Source: Sistotremastrum niveocremeum HHB9708
Taxonomy: Eukaryota > Basidiomycota > Agaricomycetes > Sistotremastrales > Sistotremastraceae
DNA: 64,000 nt
Assembly: GCA_001630475.1 (NCBI GenBank)
Contig: KV419429.1
Coordinates: 267,679-331,678 of the forward strand
Reading direction: 5' to 3'
In this document: piece by piece, positions 1-11,753 of the stretch
Numbering within the stretch: the stretch's first letter is position 1
Layout of the letters: the number at the start of each line of letters is the position of its first letter
The notes under the pieces: generated by a model
Database searches by the model: none
The model's input: only the letters and a program-made list of their open reading frames with translations
Told to the model about the DNA's origin: nothing
Position numbers and translations under genes: made by a program

Positions 1-962
1 TACCCAAGATGTCAATGGTAATATAAGGCTATCGTTGATAGATGCTTACAAGAGGTTCTGATAGTGGTTGGCCAATTCGTTCTCCTTGTTTTCAACAGAG
101 CCAAAGTCATACTCAAACGCAGCTAAGTAACGTCGTCGGAATGATGTATGTGCGTCCTTTGGCCTATCGCCCACCTTCTCCAAGAGCATCCAAGGTAGCT
201 CGGGCCAGACTAGCAGGTATGTTCACGACCGTTGCATCCTTGGAGATATCGATAGCCTGTTTCCAGACTTTGGCCATCTGTCATTTGTCAGATAGTGACG
301 GCAAGCTTGGGCGTGAGATTGTACCTTCAAAACAGCGTGTCGGAAGACTGGAGACAGAACGCGCGCTTCGGGCATACCGAAGGCTGGGAGCATCACCTTG
401 CGGTGTCGTTTATGGGTATCCTCTATCGTTCAAGATGAGCATATCTAGGTCTAGATAGAATGACATTCAACATACGCTCCGCCCATAGTATGCTAGGTCC
501 GGTTATCAACCCCACCATGGTTCGCGAGAGAGCAGGTCTTTGGAAGGAATAGCCCGAAGTCTGAAGAATGAATTGAATTGCCTTCGGATCTGCAGTCATG
601 AGTACGTCGCTCTATTGATACCGGTGCTCAATATAGAGTTTGCCAAGGCAAGGGGAATCGCATACCCCTAATGTTCCTTTCAGTCTCCAAGTATGTCCCA
701 ATTCGTTGAACCATTCCCGCTCAGGCACCCCAGGTTCAGACCTCAGTAGTACGCCGAGATGACCTGGGTCAGATGAGCGACTGCCTCTTGGGCTAGTGGG
801 GGCCTCCATACCTATAAACCAGGAGGGCGATTTCGGAGCTGGTACATTACGAATGCTACTGATCTGGCTCTTGGCGACGGCAATCAGAAAGATAACCAGT
901 ATAACAGTACACGATGCCACTGAAACGAGCAAGAACGGGCTGTTCTCAAGCCAGGAAGACAT
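1..962 (-). CDS. Cytochrome P450, N-terminal part (runs off window)
   Basis: Membrane-anchored fungal P450 monooxygenase. The ATG at 962 opens a hydrophobic anchor (about residues 9-28, LLVSVASCTVILVIFLIAVA) and a Pro-rich hinge (NVPAPKSPSWFIGM). Then come WFNELGHTWRLKGTLG, SDVLMTADPKAIQFILQTSGY and, after a third exon junction, HKRHRKVMLPAFGMPEAR, the helix-C region that contacts heme propionates in basidiomycete P450s. Exon 1 is 962-666, followed by an intron at 665-612. At least four more exons read in frame to the window edge (ending near YDFGSVENKENE). Introns are about 50-54 bp with good donors. The heme-Cys loop, I-helix and ExxR lie outside the window, so the family cannot be fixed. 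A TATA-like stretch at 1012-1021 lies about 50 bp upstream of the ATG on the minus strand. No frame break was seen in the part present. Confidence 0.88.
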
Positions 963-1934
963 AGTGCGAGATCGTGTGGAGGGAACTCAAGACTCGAAGT
1001 TTACGAGAGGTCTATATAAACGGGATAAGTGCGAATTAGCTACAGCAATTCACGTCACCTCCTACCTGACCATATTCTCCTGGTGTAATGTTGTGGTGCG
1101 AAGGCTTCCATTCCCACCGGAAAGTGAAAATCTCTCCTAATCCAGAGAACGCGTATATTTCGGGATGTTGACCAGTCGATTTCAGGAGAGCCACGTGATA
1201 CCAGTATAGCATTAGAATTAGGAGGTTCCGAGGGTCCTGCCCTCGTATGAGAATGAAATTTCATAAGTCACGGGCCGTCCAGGTTCTCACGTACCTGACG
1301 TTGGACGACCAGTGATCCCCGGTGCTGGCTCATTTATGAGTTTTCCTCTTCGTAAAGAGATGAGAGACTTACTTATAATGATAGGAAGCCTCTTATTATT
1401 ATTTGGATATTTTATACGTTGTGAGTCGTGTCCAACAATATTTTTGCACCAATGACGATGACACGACTTCTCGTGGTCAGCCAGATTGACGGAAGCCGAT
1501 CGCGCAAAACGTTCATGTCAAACGATGTTCCAATGCCTTTATCGCTCTAGGGCCGCAATAGCATTCATAAGATGATAATTGAATTCGCGTCCTCGAGGAC
1601 GTTGCAAGATAGGAGCTTCCCACGTAGGGAGATGTTGGCCCATGATCGACAAGTGATCTGGTGCCTTGTGTTATCGCTACGGCTCCCTCTCTGTCATAGC
1701 AATCAAAAACTTACCAGGAGCGTTGGTCGCAATGTTCTCCTGCGCCCAAACATTGACGGGATGGTGTTGGACGGAAGCAAATGCTTCAACTCGTCGATTC
1801 ACGGCCAGGGGTAGCGGATTTAACGGGTAATTTTCCCGCCCCACCCGTTCCCGAAACCCGATGTCAGAAAAAATGCAGCTATTCGCTTTGACGTTGAAAC
1901 CCACTTTTCGATAACTTGACTCGCGATTAAGTGT
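963..1934. other. Intergenic stretch, 5' side of P450 and GST-like gene
   Basis: No convincing coding exon was seen. The stretch contains the shared upstream DNA of the minus-strand P450 and the plus-strand GST-like gene. The only regulatory-looking element noted is the TATA-like sequence near 1012-1021 belonging to the P450. Confidence 0.4.
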
Positions 1935-2961
1935 ATGAAGCTTACATGCGATCCAGTCAGAGGCCGCAGTGAACCGTTACTGCTTTTGCTGCTGGACTCT
2001 GGATACGACTTCTCGCAGAAAATCCTGACTCCCGAAGATAAGCTTGGAGACGAGTCAGACGACAATGCAGAATATCTTGGGCCTTTTGGATGCTTACCGA
2101 TTTTTGAAGTGGAGATGGGGGAGGGCAGAAAGTGGGTCATTAGTGAATGGGGCGCGATTGCTGACTACTTGGTGAGTCTCCTTGCTACGCGCACTTGGAC
2201 TGGCTTGAATTGTCTTCTGGTAGGGAAATGGACTAGGGATTCGTGGTATACGCGTGGTACGTATGTCATTTTCACATCTCGCAATCTGAGACCTATAAGG
2301 CTTCTTTTGAAGGAAACGCCATTCGCTCAAGCGCGTCTGGACATGATTCGCGAGGCGTCTGCCAGATTTCTGGATCGTTTGTTTCATTTGACGTATCAGG
2401 AAGTGAGTCCTCATTTGTAGGAGGGATATGACTCTGACTTCAAAGTTTGGAATGGCAACTGATGTGCGTATCGCTATTCGCAGGACTGGCTGTCTCCCGA
2501 ATCGCTATGCAAGACGAGGGAGGAGCTTGTATTTCCTTTCCTCGCTTCTCTAGATAGACAAATAGGAACATCCTTCTATCCCCCTTTGGTTTATACCGCT
2601 CCTCAAGGCATGCGAGGTCGTACATTCTCTACACGTGTCGATGTCCGGTCTGAACATCGAGCTTTTAGGGACAACGCTAACCGCTGCCGCTTGCTTTTCG
2701 GCTTATGCGGTTAGCCTAATCGTCGAGTTGTGGCCCCACAGCTTTGGATCTGGTCGAGAAGGCGGCCTCGTCCGTGCTGGATTCACGAACTGCGAGCGGA
2801 TTCGCGACCTGGTTTATTCGGATCCCGCACGAAAGAAGATATGTCAATGGGCTTCAAGTTCTGCACGGCCGGGCGATTGGACATTAAGTCCATACGCGAC
2901 ACAAGCTGATATATGCCATGCTGCAGCAAGGGATACAGGCGAAAGACAAGGAACGCAATGA
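1935..2961 (+). CDS. Glutathione S-transferase-like protein, gene model uncertain
   Basis: The first exon (1935 to about 2171) reads as a thioredoxin-fold GST N-domain: DPVRGRSEPLLLLLLDSGYDF, then FGCLPIFEVE (cis-Pro region) and ISEWGAIADYL (glutathione gamma-Glu Ser/AI motif). After a 53-bp intron and a second intron the C-domain helices follow: FAQARLDMIREASARFLDRLF, then REELVFPFLASLDRQIG. A later block, LTAAACFSAYAVSLIVEL, resembles the usual LTaADcf helix but has Ala in place of Asp. The end, ERIRDLVYSDPARKKI, fits the C-terminal helix of fungal GSTs. Between 2540 and 2600 the frame must change, and only a very short (about 37 bp) or a long alternative intron explains it. The gene may therefore be a decaying copy. 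GST family assignment is fairly safe, exact exons and function are not. Confidence 0.55.
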
Positions 2962-3064
2962 ATTCAATGTAGCTCAGCGATGGGTGATACATTTTTGGAT
3001 ACTTCTTCTCTTCTAGAGGATCGCGCGAACGCCCCAATCGTTGGGCTTTATTCTCTCGGCGCCC

Positions 3065-3435
3065 TCACGCATCTTCGCCCTCTCTCCTCGCCAGTCTTTG
3101 CTCATGTTTCTGACCAAATTGCTCCGAGCCATCTTGTCCTCGCTTCCTGTGCGGCTTGCCGTCATGATGAAGCTCTTGAGAGGTCTGTCCTCCCGTGGGT
3201 TTTCCGATTCCGGAATAGACATCCTGGGAGGTTGCTCCCGTTAGAGTATTGGCCGCGCTGATGGGTTCCGCGCTGGCGTCAGGGTCGATGACCGTGCCAA
3301 GGGGGAGATTGCGGATATTGCTGGGCTGATTTTTAGCGAAAGTTTCTGGTTGAAGATTAGAGATTGATTCAGGGCGTGTAGCTATGTTGACTTACCTCCG
3401 CTAGTAGCGTCGATGATATCGATATTGTTAGACAT
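3065..3435 (-). CDS. Small conserved basidiomycete protein, 106 aa
   Basis: Two exons, 3435-3396 and 3345-3065, are joined across a 50-bp intron (GTAAGT donor, CAACCAG acceptor) and give a 106-residue, hydrophilic, probably disordered protein starting MSNNIDIIDATSG. The middle carries TGATSQDVYSGIGKPTGGQT and then SQELHHDGKPHRKRGQDG. This Ser-Gln-Asp-Val...Gly-Lys-Pro and Leu-His-His-Asp-Gly-x-Pro-x-Arg-Lys-Arg pattern is one I associate with small uncharacterised proteins of many Agaricomycetes. No signal peptide or membrane segment is visible. The 3' end converges on the end of the GST-like gene about 100 bp away. Function unknown. Confidence 0.72.
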
Positions 3436-5310
3436 TTTTGACGATACTTTTCTCTGGAGAATGGTGGTGCTATGTGAAGTCGTCTGGGGCAGTTCCTTGA
3501 AGCGTGAAGCTCTCTTAAGGCACGCCTATGACGACATGACGTCAGCTTGCTCCAGTACCGGATGAACGATTTCCCTCCCCACGCAACCGCTGATACAATC
3601 GATACAATCCTGCCCTCATTTCCAGGTTTTTATATTACGTAATCGACCCACAACGTATGTATGACTTCGCCCTCGACGAGGCTCTTGCTAGCACAATGGA
3701 TCTGGACAATATTCACAAATAGTCAGAGTATCATTAATATCAATATTTGAAGCAGAAATTGTGGAGCCATCACTGCAGTCCTTGCCGCATTTTAGTTATA
3801 TTTCGACAGTCTAGCTTGGAAATCTAGCTAATGAGACCGCCTATACAACCAGCTCTCCACTAATATCTAATATCTATACTCTTGCACTGAGCTTTTTACG
3901 TTCTAAATCGAGAATAATGCCACCAATAGCTTGACCAATAGAGACATGCCAATGCGCAAAGTATGAGGAGCTAATTGCTGTGGTCCGAAATATCCGCATA
4001 CATTTAATCAATGACTTCGCAGCGCACATTGTACATGTGAGCGGTGCTGAGAAAGAGCTTCGTACTTCTTGTTGTTAATTACCACCCGCCTACGGTGATA
4101 GTATGTATCTGATCCGGTGAGAAAAGTGATTTTTCCTATATTTTATAATAAACAGGCTCTCGCCCATGATCAGTTGCTCTGAAGTCATCAGATTTTCCGT
4201 GCATGTTGATTGCGGGAGCAAAATGAGTACCGGCCAAACTTTTAATTGGTTGACTTACCGATGTCATCGGGATATCCTGATTTCATGCCCCTCTCGCATC
4301 ACCAGTCAATCCAAGAGTCAATCAAGAAGCGAATGAGCTTCGCGATACTGGAGCACTGCCAGTGACCCACCCCTCTTGTTCGCATTCATTCCAAAGCATG
4401 CGACAAACGATATATTTATCTGGGAATGTGTAGCTTCCAAATATCAATATGAAGCTGATGACAGAATGCGAAGTCTCCATCATTGATTGCTTCCGACGAA
4501 TCAGCGGACGGGCCAGGGTCAGTCAAGCGTCCAATCGAAACTCGTCTTCAAATGTTTCTTCCTGAACGAGTCGGCGCTCAACTCGCTCATTCTCGGGGAT
4601 GAACTGCGACTCACTTTTTTGTCGCAAAATGGTTACGGGATGACTTCGCTAAAAGACTAGCAGGTTGCTATAATATGTTTGTCACCCGGGAACCACAGAC
4701 TCGCAGTCACTGGGCTCCCATTCTCCTTACCAGAGTAGCAGGAGACTCTGAGAAGGAGAATGCTGGGCTCCTGTAAACTTGTTGAACGGCTGTAATATCA
4801 ATATCAATCCATTCGTGTCAGATTTTCATGAGATCCGAGCAGGGTAAAGAAAATGAGCCGAACGTCAATCGAACAGCCATCGATCACATCCTGTACAGTC
4901 TGAGGCACAAAAACTGGGTCAAGTCCAAAACTCAATAGGAGGCGGTGGTGGGTGGATACCTATTTAGGGAATCGTTGTGGGCGCTTATCAGCCGTCAGCC
5001 AGCTGCCATGCGCAACGAGGCCGAGTCTTGCCTATATCGATGGTTTCTCTTTCCACCCTGTCTCCTGCTCCACAGTCGCCCATCATTCGGGGCGTAAATC
5101 AAGATTAACATTAAATTCCGGGTTACAGCTTTCCTGATCCGGCTTCATCATCATGTCTGTTTGGGTGATCCCCACTGCCTGGAACTCTGCGTCTCTTCGC
5201 GCCGATGGATTGCGATCAGCTGGTCACTTAGCTATAAAGGATGTTTGTCTGTATGGGAGCGCTTTCCTCTTCAGCTCCTCAGAAAGTTCCGCCGTCCAAG
5301 TTCTCTTGCA
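3436..5310. other. Long intergenic stretch, no gene recognised
   Basis: About 1.9 kb, A+T-rich in places, lacking any long open frame up to 4950. Short frames between 4952 and 5310 did not resemble a known protein and overlap the region just upstream of the DUF6533 start. It presumably holds the divergent promoters of the 106-aa protein and the DUF6533 gene. Confidence 0.4.
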
Positions 5311-7318
5311 ATGGATAGGACCGCCGGCTTGACTGTTGCACAAGAATGGCAATTGCTTCTGACCACGCTTGATCAACTCCGCATCACCAACTACTCCCTA
5401 GGTAGATCGATTCGCTTAGTACTCCGTACTATCTAATCAACTCGACTGCGAAGCGAGCGCATTGACATTCCTTGTCTACGACACCGTCTGCAACTCTCCC
5501 AGTGAAATCGCGTTAATATGGAGGTGCGCCTATCTCTTTAAAGCATGGCTTTATAGGACCTCATTCCATATTTTCAGAGCGAAATGGTCATTCCCGAAGT
5601 TCCTGTATATTTTTGCTCGTTATTGGGGAATATTTTATCTTGGGTATGTGCCCTTCCCACGCCATATACTCAAATAATAACCATTTGACCTCAGGTTCGA
5701 ACTCGGAGGTGAGATGAACATCCTTGGGCCCATTTGGATTCTCATCAAATGCCGCAATAGTCAGCGTCAGTGTCACGCTGGATGTCAACGTGAGTTCTTC
5801 GAAAATTCCGTGCTTTAGTGTTACAATTTACACCCGTTTATAGTTGTATGGGTTCAAGCGTTTGCTCGATGACATATCGGTATTGATGCTGCCTATAGCT
5901 GCAAGTTCTGGCTCTGGTTCTACAGCTTGTAGGATCTTGATTCCGGCGCTCATTTTCGTTGGCTCATAGTCTCGCTTAGCTCCGGCTTCGTGGCATTCAC
6001 TACAACCGTCAACATCATTTTCTTATTGCGGATACACGCGCTGTACAATCGAAGCCGGAAAGGTTAGCGTCACGTCCATCCGTTCTTGTATACATGTTGA
6101 CTGGGCCCGTCCGTTAGTGCTCGCCTTACTGATAGGCCTTGTCCTGCGTGAGTCGAAACGCATGCCGAAATCGACCAATACTGACTTTCGTTATAGTGGA
6201 ATTTGGCGTCAGCTATTCTCCTTCTCCCGTTCGTACTATTTCCTGATTTGAAACAGACGGAGCTCTACGTCACCTTGATGCAAGCCCTGGAGAATAATGT
6301 CATCCCACGGCCCTTGCCTTTCGTCTCGGGATGTATTATCTCCAACGGGGTCACGAACAGAGAACTCGTCGCATGGTACGCTAAACCGAGCCTCCACTTA
6401 ATTTTACATATTGATTCGGTGCAGGATTCCAAACCTTTTGGTCGGATGTCCGTATAGCGTGCTTGGTCATTACTCTATTCTAACGTCCTGGTGTTGCAGT
6501 CTCATTCTTCGTCCTGACTATCATCAAGTTGTATCAGACCCTCCGCGATCGTTATCCTCAGTCTGGAGGAGTACTCCAGTTGACTTCTCAACAAATAAAA
6601 GGGAGTCTCGGGCCTATGTTAACGATGTTCATTCGTGATGGCGCCTTGTTCTTTGCATTGTGAGTGAAAATTGGAGTATCTTATGACGTCGGTTGACCGT
6701 TCCTCCTAGACTGTTCGGTCTGTCCCTTTTATCGGCGACAAGAAAACGCATGCTGATATACGCAATCAGGCATCAGCGTAGTGTGTGCTGTTATGACGTC
6801 CGTCTTCAAAGATAGCTCCCTCCTGACCCTAGCGTATCCGTAAGTTCATCGACTCGGAAGCTTGTGCAGATATACTCACAGTATTCGACAGGTGGCTGGT
6901 TGCCGTTTATGCTTATTCGGTACGGTGTGATTTATTTAATACACACTGGTGATGCCTAACTTTTTCGAATAGGGTTCTCGCCTCATCCTCAATTTGCGTT
7001 CTGTTCTGGTAGCGAAGGCCAATCCTACTAGCTTCGGCCCGAATTCCCTGGAGCTCTCGAATCGTATGCCAAAATTACCCACTGGGAGATCAGCTCCTAC
7101 AATTTCTCTGTCTTTCGGTAAGTATTCGAGCGTATTGTTTCTCGCTTATGATTAAACTGCCCTCAGGTCTAACCGACACCCTATTTGAGATTCCGAATCC
7201 TGCCAGCTTGGACCTCTGGAGCCAAAATGCGTTCCATGATGAATCGGAGGATAGGATCGACCAAGTAACCTGGGAGAGTGAACATGATTCATCCCGAGTT
7301 ACTTCGTTCGATTCATGA
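5311..7318 (+). CDS. DUF6533-type seven-helix membrane protein, copy A
   Basis: Intron-rich gene for a fungal integral membrane protein of the DUF6533 family. It starts MDRTAGLTVAQEWQLLLTTL, and after one intron gives ASALTFLVYDTVCNSPSEIALIWR, the family's diagnostic TfLvYD...E..lIWR segment. Further exons read WSFPKFLYIFARYWGIFYLG, CKFWLWFYSL, SGFVAFTTTVNIIFLLRIHALYNR (the family's lRihALYn motif), LASAILLLPFVLFPDL, and near the end QQIKGSLGPMLTMFIRDGALFFAL. The last exon ends LDLWSQNAFHDES...SFDS with TGA at 7316-7318. About ten introns are needed; the junction before CKFW could not be placed cleanly. Its best relative in the window is the gene at 58410-60494 (minus), with matching start, core and LDLWSQNAF tail. 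The biochemical role of the family is unknown. The 5' end rests on the matching start of the paralogue. Confidence 0.75.
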
Positions 7319-8007
7319 GTGAGACGTAGCCTCAGCCTTCAGGCTTGCTATTTCCGATGAGGATGACCATTTGCATGATTGGAGATAACTTATCATATTA
7401 TTACTTTATTTTGCGGCTTCTTTGACCGTTGTATGGTATCATTATTGTAGAAGACGTGTCTTTCCCTGTACTCTTAGTGAATGAAACCAAATTTTATGTT
7501 GTGGTCTCACGGTATGCGGTAGCTATGAAGTGCTTATGTAAGCGCATACGAGTCGCCAGCCGCCGCCGCCTTGACGTTTGTCAATTCTACATTCCGTTCA
7601 CGCCTTGGACCTCCCAGCCTTCTCTATTTCCGCCTGGGAGTATGGACCTGCTATCTATGATACAGTAAAAATGAGGCTAAGACCCTTGCAAATCTGACTC
7701 GTGTTTCTCGAGAGTCTCAAGCCGCAGGCAAGCGCACCGCCAGCTGCTCCGGATGAGTATGATAGCGATCTTCAGGACATGGATACTCTTTTTGATCTTG
7801 AGGTTGTTAGGTTAGCCCCTCAGACGGACATCAGCTGTGTCGCTCGTGCGGCCAATCCTCACCACCTCGTATGCCGATCAACGACGACTCGCAAGGACAA
7901 TACTCATGAAAATGTGGACACAGGATATATTTTGGTAATGCACGTTTGGAAGCTTATATGACGTAGCTGAGCTTGGACTACAGACGGTTACTACATTGTT
8001 ACAACAG
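7319..8007. other. Intergenic, short unassigned frame
   Basis: Contains a short open frame around 7701-7961 (acidic, DEYDSDLQDMDTLFDLE) that I do not recognise. It has no clear splice partners, so it is not called a gene. Confidence 0.3.
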
Positions 8008-8838
8008 TTATCTGTACGAGGGAGCAGAATGGTGTTTTGAGCCAGGCATGATTACCGGCACACCATCATCATTGGCGGGATCAATTCCTACGTCATCATC
8101 GTGAGACGCAGCAAAGAATAGAAGAATGCAAAAAACTCACCACCATCCAAGGGGGGCAGGTTGTGTTCGACTGCGAATGCATGCATCTCTTCAGAGTTCT
8201 TCGAGGATTGCTGAGAGACGAACTTCCAATCCCTACACGTTCGTTCGTATGGCACAGGCGATCCATGCTCGACAAGGCCATTTTCCAGGCCGACTAGGTC
8301 GAATGGTTCCAACGTCGTATCTGCGTGGCATAAGATGGACTGTCGCATATAATTCAAACAATGGTGCATATGCCCATCGTTCATGTGGTGCCAGCTGAAG
8401 TCGGCGAGTCCCTTTCGCATCGCCCAGATACAGTGGAGCTGGTGGTACATGGGCAAATCAAGCGGTCGCTTGAGCTCACCGAGGTGGAAGTATCCGGTGT
8501 CGGGAAGAGGACTGAAAGCCTTCCACCTGTAGTCAAGGTCGTCGAGTTCGTCCTGGCTCAGACCATCTCCCAAGACTGGAAGATAATCCTCGTCGGGGAA
8601 CAGGGTAGACCGGCTAGGTAAGGTTGGATATAACTGGTGAGGATAATCTGACCCGACGTAGGCTACAACGGAACGATCAGCACGTCGATGCCATGTCTAT
8701 GTCGGTACGTGCGATGGTGAACTCACTATACACATCTGATCTGGAATGCTTGATATACAGGTATCCCGTATGCGCAAGCCATAGGCTGTTCGCGATGCAG
8801 ACAGCGATTGAAAGAGTCTGTACCCAAGACTTGGTCAT
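8008..8838 (-). CDS. UstYa-like (DUF3328) oxidase, copy 1
   Basis: Type II membrane protein of the UstYa/DUF3328 family, whose characterised members catalyse oxidative cyclisation or hydroxylation of fungal peptide and other metabolites. Three exons, 8838-8727, 8662-8141 and 8087-8008, give 237 aa. Residues about 5-29 form the N-terminal anchor (VQTLSIAVCIANSLWLAHTG). The two family motifs are intact: HQLHC at about 111-115 and HMHHC at about 135-139, the latter followed by NYMRQSILCHADTTLEP. The C-terminal exon is inferred from a GTGAGT...GACGTAG intron and adds a tail ending HHSAPSYR; without that splice the frame stops at 8088. The gene is divergent from a second family member (9404), sharing 565 bp of upstream DNA, which suggests co-regulation. 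Substrate unknown; no precursor or core enzyme lies beside it. Confidence 0.85.
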
Positions 8839-9403
8839 TAGGACGGTGATGCGGTGGGTTATTCAGAGTGAACCTCCAGTCCTGCTTTTTGCTCATTTCA
8901 ATGGCAATTAGATTTCGCACACAAAACGATCTGGGGAGCGAATCTATGGATGACAGCGCTACGCCCAAACCGCCGATGGTAAACAATCGATGAACCTGAT
9001 TGATCGATGAACGAGGACATGCTGTTTGAGCGGATGTGAAAAAACGCTTACGCGGCTGAGAAGAGCAGAAGCCGAGTTTTCGGTAATCAGCGGGGAGAAT
9101 CACCGAATTGGATTCTGCTTCCGGACCCGGCTCCAATTGGTTCCGGGCCGTTTGGGGATGATGGCCTCAACCACCCTCATTAACTGTCAGCGCGTAGCGG
9201 AGCTCTCGCATTGAATTCATCAGGCATAACCTTCTTCATGCACATGTGCCTTACGAATGTCGCAAGATGACGCTGCGGAATCACGCGTGCGTGGGGCAAT
9301 TTTCTCTCGATGACCCCGACGTGAGTTGAGCAACTTTGCGACAAATCGCTCTTCAAGCTGCCCATTTCTCTTTCAACTCCCCATTCCCCCACTTTACTTG
9401 AAC
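8839..9403. promoter_or_regulatory. Shared divergent upstream region of two UstYa-like genes
   Basis: The 565 bp between the start codons of the two divergent DUF3328 genes has no convincing exon. By position it is a bidirectional promoter. No specific factor site was identified. The call rests on arrangement only. Confidence 0.4.
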
Positions 9404-10035
9404 ATGTCGGAAAAGCCATCCACTCCGCGCCCCCGTTTCTGGTTGTCAGTCGCATTCGCATCTACAGCCCTTCTCAGCGTCGTTCTCCTCCTCACCTACA
9501 AAGTCAACATCGTGAACGACGACCATTCAGGTAAAGTTCATCGTATTCTTCCAACTAATATATTCTGACAATACACATAGTATCTCACCCTCACTTGCTC
9601 AAGGCGAAAGCCTGGCAGCTACCCAACAATCGCAAAGTAGCACTGTACCGCGATGACACCGACCACTACCCTCTCGACGAGGACTCACATATCATGCGAC
9701 AAGAATTCGCATATCTCGCCCCTCGACAGGGCCTCACCATCAAACTAGACGGGGACAACTCCGGTCAACTCTATGCCGTCAGCATGGTCCACCAGCTCTG
9801 GTGCCTCGACGTCATCCGCCACGACTGGAAAGCAAAGAACATCACCCATCTAACCGAACACTGCATGAATTACCTCAGGCAGTCGATCCATTGTACCGCC
9901 GACACTCATTTGGAGGGCATGTACGTGCAGAGGAAACCGTCCAAGTTGAACGCATATCATTATGACGCGATATGTGATGATTGGACGGCAGTGTATGATG
10001 CTCTTCCTTCGCTAGGCACTACTTTGCGATTCTAA
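9404..10035 (+). CDS. UstYa-like (DUF3328) protein, copy 2, altered first motif
   Basis: Two exons (9404-9530 and 9581-10035, 50-bp intron, phase 1) encode 193 aa starting MSEKPSTPRPRFW. Residues about 13-32 are a single membrane anchor (LSVAFASTALLSVVLLLTY), then a lumenal domain. The first family motif, normally HxxHC, reads HQLWC (113-117), so the second His is Trp. The second site, HCMNYLRQSIHCTADTHLEG (136-155), is conserved, including the DxHLE that aligns with copy 1's DTTLE. The family is linked to oxidative tailoring in ustiloxin- and cyclochlorotine-type pathways. Loss of a presumed metal-binding His may mean altered chemistry or a non-catalytic partner. It is divergent from copy 1, and both may be co-expressed. 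Confidence is high for the family, low for function. Confidence 0.87.
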
Positions 10036-10745
10036 ATTGTCTTTGTTCCGTTGTTACATGTGCTCTTGAAATGTAGTTCCCGATCCATCCAAAAAGTCTT
10101 TTGATATACATCATCCTCGTATAAAATTACGTTCCTTGCAAATTTCCGGACCGAACCAAATCAAGTTCTACTACAGTATCCGACGTAAGCAATGCAACCC
10201 TCGAGCAACACGGAGCTATGTTCCCAATTTCCGAGCTGCTTCTTTTCTTTGACTTGCACTCTCGCGCTGCTGTAGGATCAGTACTCAGCTAGTCCGTTGA
10301 ATAGCGAACTCTTGACATTGAGTCGAGTCACATGTTTGCGAGATATTACAGGTACCTCAAAACCACGACTTGTCTCCAACAAGATGACACAGGCACCGGC
10401 ACACTGAATGACTAAGTGCGGATGAAAAGTGGAATCAAAATCTCATCAACGACAAAGTGCCTTTTCAGAGGCGCTCACAAAATGAGCAAAATAATAATTT
10501 GACAAAGTTGTATTGGGGAACAAGGTTTATTAGCGCAGTAAAGGAAAGAGCGTGGAGCGATGAAGCGCCATGTCGTCGAAGTGACACCTTCGTAAATTTT
10601 TGATCATCGAGTCCTCTTTTTCTCGGACATGAGATCTCGGACAGATGCGTTCATGAGGTGAGGCGGCGAATTGATATCAAAGTCAAAATGTTAATTGACT
10701 TATGCATGGCGAGATCATTATGGACTTTGACATTTTACTAACTAT
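10036..10745. other. Convergent intergenic region
   Basis: About 700 bp between the 3' ends of the UstYa-like copy 2 and the minus-strand membrane protein. No open frame of note, no repeat recognised. Confidence 0.4.
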
Positions 10746-11753
10746 CTACCAGCGCTCCGTGCTTTGTTCCATACGAACACCCACTAAAAATAAATCAGTA
10801 AGGGGAAATTAACGCAACTAATTGAACGAACCTTTAGGAGCCTCTTCATCTTGCCAGCTGTCGACAAAACAATCTTCCGAAGCACACTCAAACTCGAAAC
10901 TATACAAAGTATTCGTCTCGCAGTGGAATCTCTCAGTGACGATCGTGCTATTTCCGCCAATAGTGACCGTTCCGAGATGGTGTGATCTTGCAGGCTTGTT
11001 GTCGTGGTTCAACGTCCTCTCGTTGAAAACGTGTTCACCGGCGTCGAGGAAGTAGATGTTGACATCGACGTGGTGCCGGATGTCCCAAGTGACGACTTCT
11101 GGAATATCTTCCCAGCCGTATTTGGGACGTCTGGCTTCTTCGGGGAAGTAGAAATGGAGGGTGCATTGTTGAGCGCCGTAGTCTCGAGTTCTGAACTGTC
11201 CGATAGTCGAGATCTAGAAGAAGATAAATAAAATAACAAGAAAATTGAAATGAATATACCTCGTTGGTAAGGACGAAGTGGCGGTCGTCAGGGCCGACCC
11301 ATCCAAAGTTCGTCATGTGGCCTCTAGGGCCAGTCGGGAAGACTTTGTGAGGCTCCTGATTCGACACCTGGGAGAGTTGAATGGGTGTCGCCTGCTTGAC
11401 CATCTTTGTGTATTGCGTGCCAGTGAAGTCGATTTTGTCGATGCCGGGATATTGGTTTGGACGGGAGAGATCGCCGGCTCGAAGTTGGTTGACATCGACG
11501 ACGCGAGAGAATATGTTACCCGCGAGGAGGGAGAGGTTGAGGATTGTTAAGAGGATGGCGAGAATTGAGAGTTTTGAAGAGTTGTTGCCTCCACTATTTT
11601 GCTTCGTGTTCTCGTCGGTGAGCAGCCCAACGTCTTCCTGGCTGGACGAGTTGGAGGGCAAAACTGTGATAGAGTCAGTCACTCATGTTCAACGAAAGAT
11701 GTGAATGTTCAAGAGTACTGACGAGAGTATTTTTCGTTTTTGATTTTCCACAT
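10746..11753 (-). CDS. Membrane-anchored protein, probable But2 C-terminal-like domain
   Basis: Four exons are inferred. A short first exon (ATG at 11753, MWKIKNEKYS) joins LLPSNSSSQEDVGLLTDEN. Then follows a single hydrophobic segment, LSILAILLTILNLSLLAGNIF, suggesting a type II or signal-anchor protein. The large globular part contains VGPDDRHFVLTNE, a spliced ISTIGQFRTRDYGAQQCTLHFYFPEE, VTWDIRHHVDVNIYFLDAG and CETNTLYSFEFECASEDCF. A small last exon ends MEQSTERW with TAG at 10746-10748. The 'vs..qFr....g..C.lhFyfP' core resembles the But2 C-terminal (ubiquitin-3 binding protein) domain common in fungal secreted and membrane proteins. I assign this on pattern only. It could be another fungal surface beta-sandwich family. 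Two introns are very clear; the first junction is inferred from paralogous-looking 'YSLLP' starts. Confidence 0.65.

Noticed and set aside
42-458. Plus-strand open frame of 138 codons at the left edge
   Set aside because: It is antisense to clearly coding P450 exons on the minus strand and has no recognisable domain.
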